A stretch of DNA of 11,610 nt from Gammaproteobacteria bacterium (GTDB lineage: Bacteria; Pseudomonadota; Gammaproteobacteria; Chromatiales; Chromatiaceae). Positions 6,402-11,610 of the stretch are shown in pieces. The position numbers and the translations under genes were made by a program. The DNA lies in contig JAHEHQ010000046.1 of NCBI GenBank assembly GCA_024644505.1, positions 1-11,610 on the forward strand, given 5' to 3'. Each line of letters starts with the position of its first letter. Positions within the stretch are counted from its first letter, which is position 1. The notes below the pieces were generated by a model. That model was not told where the DNA came from. It did no database searches and worked only from the letters and a program-made list of their open reading frames with translations.

Positions 6402-7555
6402 TTGCCACTCTCCTCTACGACCTGACCAGCTGCCGGCTCCGGGGAATGTACACCTGCCCGCCCCACCTGGTCCCGCGACAGAATCTTATCCTCATTCTCA
6501 CAGCGCTGCGCCCACCAGTCATGGTGCTCTCGGGCCCAATTGAGGTCACAGTAGCCTGTTTTCATGCCCTCCAATGCGCCCTCCATGCCGATGGAACCGA
6601 TGTAGATATGCCCGATGATTACGGCAGTCATCACGATGGCCGTGATCCCGTGGGCGGCGTGGGAAAGTCCCATAAGGGCCCGACCCTGGCCGAAATTTGG
6701 GAATATCAATATCAACCCCGACACCACGAGTGTCCCGCCGGCGAACACCAGCAACCAGAACATGCTCTTTTCGCCCATGTTGAAAAAGTTCGACGGCACA
6801 TGCTTTTTGCCTATAACGCCCCCTCCCCTGAGCAGCCAGGTCAGGTCTCCCTTTTCATAAATATTCCGACGCACGAACCGGACGAAGATCAGAGCCAGCG
6901 CCAAAAGAAACAGCGGCCCGAACAAGTTGTGCCCCTCCTTGCTGGCGGATGCCAGAAGCGAGAAGGCCCCGTGCCCGATGACTGGGATCAGGAAGTCTCT
7001 GCCAAACAGCAGAAAAATACCGGTAATCGCCTGGAACAAGAAGATGGACGCGATAAACCAGTGGATCATGCGCTCGTATACACTGTATCGAAACAACACT
7101 TTATTCGAGACACCTGCATGAATGGGAACCCTTCCCCGGATGAAATAGAAAAGGGCTACAAACAACACCATGCCGCCTAGAACATAACCTCCATAGGGCA
7201 CTAGCTGCTCCATCCGGAATCGGCGCCACTGATCACCCAGAGCGTTGATCAGTTCCGCGCTGTCAGTCCCGGAAACCTGAGTGGTGCCTGCCGGTATAGC
7301 GGCCGCGTTTCGCTGCCGCACCTCCCGCCACAGATCGATACCGGTCGTCGGCGCCGGCACCGGCACCGGGGTTGCATCACGCTGACGGACCTCTCGCCAC
7401 AGATCAGCTCCCGGATTGGGAATTTCCACTCCCTCGGCACGGGCCAGACCACCTGGGATCACTAAAAAAGTCGAAGCAGCCAGGAGCAGGATCCAGAACA
7501 GATGAAAACAGTTGGTTGCGGCGGGAGACCAACGGGTTTCTTCCATTGAACGCAT
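6398..7555 (-). CDS. fdhC: Formate dehydrogenase cytochrome b subunit (gamma), 385 aa
   Basis: Membrane subunit that takes electrons from FdhB through b haems and reduces quinone. After a signal peptide (hydrophobic 17-34, probable cleavage after ARA at about residue 40) comes an exported region with DLWREVRQR twice (51-59 and 74-82), then a first membrane helix (about 121-139) and the FdnI-type cytochrome b domain. Candidate haem ligands are H165 (MIHW), H209 (EGHN), H302 (AAHG) and H316 (IIGHIYIG). E. coli FdnI is 217 residues; the longer N-terminus is usual for the FdhC type found with Cys-type or periplasmic FDHs in many Proteobacteria. I chose the ATG at 7555 because AGAGG lies 8 bases before it and the signal peptide follows. 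The open frame runs upstream to 8017, but that part is a shadow of fdhB. It overlaps the next gene by four bases. Confidence 0.93.
   Translation of the reverse strand: MRSMEETRWSPAATNCFHLFWILLLAASTFLVIPGGLARAEGVEIPNPGADLWREVRQRDATPVPVPAPTTGIDLWREVRQRNAAAIPAGTTQVSGTDSAELINALGDQWRRFRMEQLVPYGGYVLGGMVLFVALFYFIRGRVPIHAGVSNKVLFRYSVYERMIHWFIASIFLFQAITGIFLLFGRDFLIPVIGHGAFSLLASASKEGHNLFGPLFLLALALIFVRFVRRNIYEKGDLTWLLRGGGVIGKKHVPSNFFNMGEKSMFWLLVFAGGTLVVSGLILIFPNFGQGRALMGLSHAAHGITAIVMTAVIIGHIYIGSIGMEGALEGMKTGYCDLNWAREHHDWWAQRCENEDKILSRDQVGRAGVHSPEPAAGQVVEESGK
7310..7405 (-). repeat. Tandem duplication encoding DLWREVRQR in fdhC
   Basis: Two near-identical 27-base units (7405-7379 and 7336-7310, 69 bases apart) both encode DLWREVRQR in the exported N-terminal part of FdhC. 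Silent differences at several codons show that the duplication is not brand new. The intervening stretch is a Pro/Val-rich linker (VPVPAP) built from a short GC-rich repeat. Related FdhC proteins, as far as I recall, carry this motif once. Confidence 0.85.
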
Positions 7556-7585
7556 GTTGCACACCTCTTTGGCGGATCTGCCGAC

Positions 7586-7610
7586 CCCCCGGTGCGTTGC
7601 ACATCGGGGG
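7586..7610 (-). other. Strong intergenic hairpin between fdhB and fdhC
   Basis: On the minus strand CCCCCG (7610-7605) pairs with CGGGGG (7591-7586). Inside it a GTGC/GCAC stem is closed by an AAC loop, with two unpaired bases on one side. No T run follows, so it is not an intrinsic terminator. The 98-base gap between fdhB and fdhC is the longest inside this gene series and holds nothing else I can identify. A role in mRNA processing, or in setting FdhB:FdhC ratios, is possible. Confidence 0.65.
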
Positions 7611-7653
7611 ATTGGCGTACTTAAGGCAGGATCAAGAGGAAGACGTTGCGCCG

Positions 7654-8283
7654 TCACTCCTTGCTGGTCGCTCGCCCCGACAGCCCGCTTGGGGAGCGGA
7701 GGGTGGCGTTCTGATAAGAGACGCCCCGGTTCAGCACACTGGCGCCCCGATTGATGATGCGCTTGCGGTAGATATCCGCCACAATGTCTGCGTCCCCCGC
7801 CAGCAGCGCCTTGGTGGCGCACATTTCCGCGCAAAGGGGCAGTTTGCCTTCCGCTAACCGGTTCGCACCGTATTTGCGAAACTCCTCGGCGCTGTTGTCC
7901 TCCAGCGGCCCACCTGCGCAGAAGGTGCACTTGTCCATCTTGCCACGGGTTGCAAAAGCTCCGTCCGCCGGAAACTGAGGTGCACCGAAGGGACAGGCGT
8001 AGAAGCAGTAGCCGCAACCGATGCAGATATCCTTATCGTGCAGCACCAGGCCGTCATCGGTTGTGTAGAAGCAGTCAACCGGGCATACCGCCGCGCAGGG
8101 AGCGTCGGAGCAGTGCATACAGGCCACGGACAGGGAACGTTCCCCCGGCTCACCATCTCTGATGGTCACCACGCGCCGTCGGTTTACGCCCCAGGGGACC
8201 TCGTTCACGTTCTTGCAGGCGGTAACGCAGCCGTTGCATTCGATGCAGCGTTCGGCATCACAGTAAAACTTCATTCTTGCCAT
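7654..8283 (-). CDS. fdhB: Formate dehydrogenase iron-sulfur subunit (beta), 209 aa
   Basis: Electron-transfer subunit linking the FdhA active site to the cytochrome b subunit. The cysteines fit four [4Fe-4S] clusters: C13/C16/C19/C23 (CIECNGCVTAC), C55/C58/C63/C67, C87/C90/C93/C97 (CIGCGYCFYAC), and the C119/C122 and C151/C155 pairs. The opening MKFYCDAERCIECNGCVTAC is typical of the FdhB/HybA-type family. Unlike E. coli FdnH/FdoH (about 300 aa) it has no C-terminal membrane anchor. It also has no signal peptide, so it is probably exported by Tat as a complex with FdhA. The ATG at 8283 is supported by GGGGGA about 7 bases upstream. It starts 13 bases after the fdhA stop. Confidence 0.96.
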   Translation of the reverse strand: MARMKFYCDAERCIECNGCVTACKNVNEVPWGVNRRRVVTIRDGEPGERSLSVACMHCSDAPCAAVCPVDCFYTTDDGLVLHDKDICIGCGYCFYACPFGAPQFPADGAFATRGKMDKCTFCAGGPLEDNSAEEFRKYGANRLAEGKLPLCAEMCATKALLAGDADIVADIYRKRIINRGASVLNRGVSYQNATLRSPSGLSGRATSKE

Positions 8284-8296
8284 GTTCTTATCCCCC

Positions 8297-11197
8297 TCAG
8301 GCCTTGGTGATCTTGCACAGAGACGCCTTGGTCTCCTGCATCTGGGTGACTGAGTCGTAACCGTAGGTCATGGCCGTGTTGCAGGCCTCACCCAGGACAT
8401 AGGGGTCGGCCCCCGCAGGGTACTTGTCGCGAAGATCCTTCCCCTGGAAGTGCCCGCCGAAATGGAACGGCATGAACGCCACCCCCGAGGCGACGCGGCG
8501 GGTGACCTGTGCCTTGACTTTGACCCGGCCGCCTTCGGGACCTTCCAGCCAGACGTCGTCGCCGTCCCTGATCCCCGCATTGTTGGCGTCCCTGGGGTGA
8601 ATCTCCACGAACATGTCCTGCTGCAGTTCCGCCAGCCAGGGATTGGAGCGGGTCTCGTCCCCGCCGCCCTCGTACTCCACCAGCCGCCCCGAGGTGAGGA
8701 TGATCGGGTAATCCTTCGAGTAATCCTTCGCCTGAATGGAGGCATACCGGGTCGGCAGGCGATAGAAGTTCTTGCGATCCTCGTAGGTCGGATATTTTTC
8801 CACGAGATCGCGCCGGCTCGTGTACAGGGGTTCGCGGTGGATGGGAACCGGATCCGGAAAAGTCCAGACCACAGTGCGCGCCTTGGCGTTGCCGAACGGG
8901 GCGCAGCCATGTTTTATCGCCACCCGCTGTATGCCGCCGGACATATCCGTCTTCCAGTTCTTTCCTTCGGCTGCCGATTTTTCGCTGTCCGAAAGGTCGT
9001 TCCACCACCCAAGCTGTTTGAGGAGCTTGTCGGTAAACTCAGGGTAACCGTCCTTGATCTCCGATCCCTTGGAATAGGCCCCGTCGGCCAGCAGGCTGAC
9101 GCCGTTTCGCTCCACCCCGAAACGGGCACGGAAGGTCAACCCCCCCTTTGCCACCGGCTTGCTCATGTCGTAGAGGTTCGGCGTACCGGGATGGCCCATC
9201 TCCGCCGTGCCCCAGCAGGGCCAGGGAAGGCCATAGTACTCCCCGTCGCAGGGGCCGCCCTCCGCCTCCAGGCTTGTGTAGTCGAAGGTGCCCCAGTTCT
9301 GCTGCTGCTTCTTCATGCGCTCGGGACTCTGGCCCGTGTAGCCGATGGTCCACATGCCCTTGTTGAACTCGCGGGTGATGTCCTCGATCAGGGGTTCGTC
9401 GTTCTGCACCTGGATGTTTTTGCACAGCGCATCAGCGATGCCCAGTTTTTTGGCCAGCTTGTACATGATGGTGTGATCGGGCAGAGACTCGAACAGGGGC
9501 TCCATCACCTTGTCGCGCCACTGCAGGGAACGGTTGGAAGCCGTGACCGAGCCGTAGGTTTCAAACTGGGTCGCCGCCGGCAGCAGATAGACACCGTCGG
9601 TGCGATCGTGCATCACCGCCGTGACAGTAGGATAGGGGTCGATCACGATCAGGGTGTCCAGCTTCTCCATGGCCTTTTTCATCTCCTGACCACGGGTCTG
9701 GCTGTTGGGTGCGTGACCCCAGAAAATCATGGCGCGCAGATTGTCGCGCTGGGCGATGTTGGTCTTTTCCTCCAGTACCCCGTCAATCCAACGTGAAACC
9801 GGGATGCCGTTAGAATTCATGGGCTTGACCCTATCGCCGGTGCCGCCCTCCTCGCCGAAGAAATCTCCGGCTTTCTCTTCCACGTCAAACTGGCTCTTCA
9901 CCCACTCGTAGTCCAGATCCCATACCTTGGACCAGTGCTTCCAGGAACCCTCGGCCAGACCGTAGTACCCCGGGAGGGTGTGGGACAGCACGCCGAAGTC
10001 GGTGGCACCCTGAACATTGTCGTGGCCCCGGAATATGTTGGTGCCGCCGCCGGAGACCCCCATGTTGCCGAGGACGAGCTGGAACGCGCAGTAGGCGCGG
10101 GTGTTGTTGTTGCCTATGGTGTGCTGGGTGCCGCCCATGCACCAGATGAAGGTCCCGGGCCGGTTGTCGGCCATCGCCTTGGCCGCGGCATAGACCTGGT
10201 TCCCGGGTACGCCGGTCACCCGTTCCACTTCGTCGGGGGTCCACTTGGCGACCTCCTGCCTTACCTCGTCGAGCCCGTAGACCCGTTGACTGATGAACTC
10301 CTTGTCCTCCCAGCCGTTTTCGAAGATGTGCCACAGCATGCCCCAGATGATGGGCACGTCGGTACCGGGGCGGATGCGCAGAAAATGGTTTGCGTGGGCC
10401 GCGGTGCGGGTAAATCTCGGATCGATGACGATCAGGGGCGCGTTGTTCTCCTCCTTGGCCTTGAAGACGTGCAGGAGGGATACGGGATGCGCCTCGGCGG
10501 GGTTACCGCCGACAATCATGATCGCCCGGGAGTTGTGGATGTCGTTGTAGGAGTTGGTCATCGCACCGTAACCCCAGGTGTTGGCAACACCGGCCACGGT
10601 GGTGGAATGGCAGATGCGTGCCTGGTGATCCACGTTGTTGGTGCCCCACACGGCAGCCAGCTTGCGGAACAGATAGGCCTGTTCGTTATTGTGCTTGGCG
10701 GAACCCAGCCAGTAAACCGAATCGGGGCCGGAGGCCTCGCGGATCTTCATCAGTTGATCGCCGATCTCTTCGATTGCCTGATCCCATGAGATCTTTGTCC
10801 ACTTGCCATCTACCAGTTTGGTGGGATACTTGAGCCGCCGTTCTCCGTGCCCGTGTTCCCTTACCGATGCCCCCTTGGCACAATGGGCCCCAAGATTGAA
10901 GGGGTGATCGAAAGCCGGTTCCTGACCGGTCCATACACCGTTTTGCACCTCGGCAATAATGCCGCAACCCACCGAGCAGTGGGTGCAGATGGTCTTGACC
11001 TTCTGCACCCTGCCGGTCTCCTCCGCACTGGCCCGGGCCCGTTTCATCATGGCGGGGCTCAGCGTGGAGGCCAGCGCGGCACCGCCGGCCATCAGGCCCG
11101 AAGTGCGCAGAAAATCACGTCGTGATACCGCCGTACCGGCGCCTTTCCGGCCTTGCGACCGCGGATCGATCTGTTCGGAACGTTTTCTGAGTTTCAT
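8297..11197 (-). CDS. fdhA: Formate dehydrogenase catalytic subunit (alpha), Cys-type, Tat-exported
   Basis: Molybdopterin (bis-MGD, Mo or W) enzyme that oxidises formate to CO2. It has 966 residues; E. coli FdnG has 1015. A twin-arginine signal lies at 25-45 (SRRDFLRTSGLMAGGAALAS), so the active site is expected in the periplasm. A [4Fe-4S] cluster is bound by C71, C74, C78 (CTHCSVGC) and C106 (HCAKGA). The active-site segment DHQARICHSTTVAGV has Cys196 followed by His197, where FdnG has selenocysteine-His. Other family features include WGYGAMTNSYNDI, GGNPAEAHPV, IDPRFTRTA and a C-terminal molydopterin-dinucleotide-binding domain (SGRLVEYEGGGDETR onward). The start ATG lies 15 bases after the upstream small gene; its ribosome binding site is weak (GGGA about 9 bases upstream). 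It is followed directly by fdhB and fdhC. Maturation would need a TorD-type chaperone (present upstream) and FdhD (not in the window). Confidence 0.97.
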   Translation of the reverse strand: MKLRKRSEQIDPRSQGRKGAGTAVSRRDFLRTSGLMAGGAALASTLSPAMMKRARASAEETGRVQKVKTICTHCSVGCGIIAEVQNGVWTGQEPAFDHPFNLGAHCAKGASVREHGHGERRLKYPTKLVDGKWTKISWDQAIEEIGDQLMKIREASGPDSVYWLGSAKHNNEQAYLFRKLAAVWGTNNVDHQARICHSTTVAGVANTWGYGAMTNSYNDIHNSRAIMIVGGNPAEAHPVSLLHVFKAKEENNAPLIVIDPRFTRTAAHANHFLRIRPGTDVPIIWGMLWHIFENGWEDKEFISQRVYGLDEVRQEVAKWTPDEVERVTGVPGNQVYAAAKAMADNRPGTFIWCMGGTQHTIGNNNTRAYCAFQLVLGNMGVSGGGTNIFRGHDNVQGATDFGVLSHTLPGYYGLAEGSWKHWSKVWDLDYEWVKSQFDVEEKAGDFFGEEGGTGDRVKPMNSNGIPVSRWIDGVLEEKTNIAQRDNLRAMIFWGHAPNSQTRGQEMKKAMEKLDTLIVIDPYPTVTAVMHDRTDGVYLLPAATQFETYGSVTASNRSLQWRDKVMEPLFESLPDHTIMYKLAKKLGIADALCKNIQVQNDEPLIEDITREFNKGMWTIGYTGQSPERMKKQQQNWGTFDYTSLEAEGGPCDGEYYGLPWPCWGTAEMGHPGTPNLYDMSKPVAKGGLTFRARFGVERNGVSLLADGAYSKGSEIKDGYPEFTDKLLKQLGWWNDLSDSEKSAAEGKNWKTDMSGGIQRVAIKHGCAPFGNAKARTVVWTFPDPVPIHREPLYTSRRDLVEKYPTYEDRKNFYRLPTRYASIQAKDYSKDYPIILTSGRLVEYEGGGDETRSNPWLAELQQDMFVEIHPRDANNAGIRDGDDVWLEGPEGGRVKVKAQVTRRVASGVAFMPFHFGGHFQGKDLRDKYPAGADPYVLGEACNTAMTYGYDSVTQMQETKASLCKITKA

Positions 11198-11212
11198 GTT
11201 CGGATTCCCGTT

Positions 11213-11419
11213 TTAACTGGCAGCGCTCTTGTAGTAATCGAGGACATGCTGGGACAGGCGGTATCCCTTGCCTTGAGCCTCTTTACCGGATTCCTGTGCG
11301 GAGGCTGCGATTGTGCTCGCGGGCAACGTTGCTGCGGCAAAGGTGCCCAGGCCTGCGGCGGCAGCGCCGTTGATGAAATGTCTTCGGCCCTCATCGATCT
11401 GCTTCACATCTTGTCTCAT
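11213..11419 (-). CDS. Formate dehydrogenase region small Tat-target protein (68 aa)
   Basis: Very small protein with a twin-arginine signal near the N-terminus (GRRHFINGAAAAGLGTFAAATL, Arg12-Arg13, shown here split by its Ala-rich core) and a short tail ending GYRLSQHVLDYYKSAAS. Both the size and the GYR...HV..YY tail match the family annotated as 'formate dehydrogenase region TAT target', found just upstream of fdhA in many Proteobacteria; its function is unknown to me. The ATG at 11419 has GGGAGGAG 5 bases before it. It overlaps the stop of the upstream TorD-like gene by one base (TGATG), so translation is probably coupled. It could be a fourth subunit, an assembly factor or an export escort for the Fdh complex; none of these is shown by the sequence. 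Confidence 0.88.
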   Translation of the reverse strand: MRQDVKQIDEGRRHFINGAAAAGLGTFAAATLPASTIAASAQESGKEAQGKGYRLSQHVLDYYKSAAS

Positions 11420-11610
11420 CACAACTCCTCCCGTTCAGGGGTGATTCGTGTCTCAATAGAGAAATAACGTCTCTCCAGTTCAAAAAAGGCGATACCAAAA
11501 CGACCCAGGTTGCGGTAAAAAACGGCGGATTTGGCAACGCTGAGGTCGGAACAAAATCTTTCGCACCACGGCGCCATATGGGTCTCGAAAAACCTGGATT
11601 CGGTTTCGAA
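11419..11610 (-). CDS. TorD/DmsD-family molybdoenzyme chaperone, C-terminal end (partial)
   Basis: The minus strand is open from the right edge to a TGA at 11421-11419, giving the last 63 residues of a protein. The segment FFETHMAPWCERFCSDL, then AVFYRNLGRFGIAFFELE, matches the C-terminal region of TorD-family chaperones (H-x2-PW...F...FY...G...F...E). These bind Tat signal peptides of molybdoenzymes and hold them until the cofactor is inserted. Its position just before the small Tat-target gene and fdhA fits a dedicated FdhA chaperone. Only this tail is visible, so the subfamily is uncertain. Confidence 0.82.
   Translation of the reverse strand, partial: FETESRFFETHMAPWCERFCSDLSVAKSAVFYRNLGRFGIAFFELERRYFSIETRITPEREEL

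Noticed and set aside
7556..8017. Upstream extension of the fdhC open frame into fdhB
   Set aside because: This part overlaps the clear FdhB coding region in another frame. The ATG at 7555 has a good ribosome binding site and is followed directly by a signal peptide.
8450..9796. Long plus-strand open frame (448 codons) opposite fdhA
   Set aside because: It overlaps the conserved FdhA coding sequence throughout, starts without a ribosome binding site, and has no recognisable domain; it is a high-GC shadow.
1..11610. CRISPR arrays, insertion sequences, integrase or attachment sites
   Set aside because: No regularly spaced repeats, transposase-like frames or terminal inverted repeats were seen; the gene content looks like stable chromosomal sequence.

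Overview
Every gene in this window lies on the minus strand, so it reads from right to left. GC content is high. The right two thirds hold a respiratory formate dehydrogenase locus and the left third holds the conserved rimP-nusA-infB transcription/translation operon. Several things point to a gammaproteobacterium, probably a chemotrophic or sulfur-metabolising lineage: the rimP-nusA-infB order, the RimP and NusA sequences (NusA has two C-terminal acidic repeats) and a large gammaproteobacterial-type IF2 with an N-terminal domain. The lineage is inferred from gene content only.

Layout in the direction of transcription. (1) The C-terminal end of a TorD/DmsD-type chaperone (11610-11419) overlaps by one base the start of a 68-residue Tat-signal protein of the 'formate dehydrogenase region TAT target' type. 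(2) fdhA follows (molybdopterin catalytic subunit, Tat signal, Cys in place of Sec), then fdhB (four [4Fe-4S] clusters), a 98-bp gap with a strong hairpin, and fdhC (cytochrome b subunit with an N-terminal exported extension that contains a duplicated DLWREVRQR motif). (3) The series continues without a break into a NarI/DsrM-like membrane cytochrome b (ATGA overlap with fdhC), a DsrK/HdrD-like iron-sulfur protein with a CCG cysteine motif, and a TusA-family sulfurtransferase. (4) A 348-bp gap (3810-4157) has no convincing gene but does have a candidate sigma70-type promoter, several RNA hairpins and two intrinsic terminators, the second one just upstream of rimP. (5) rimP, nusA and infB follow; infB runs off the left edge.

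Reading of the locus: FdhABC would oxidise formate in the periplasm and pass electrons to the quinone pool. The DsrMK/HdrDE-like pair and TusA appended to it suggest an added link between quinones or formate and a cytoplasmic thiol, disulfide or protein-persulfide. TusA could instead serve sulfuration of the molybdenum cofactor. This FDH + DsrMK-like + TusA arrangement is the most interesting system here. The second is the structured leader with two terminators ahead of the operon that encodes NusA, itself a termination factor.
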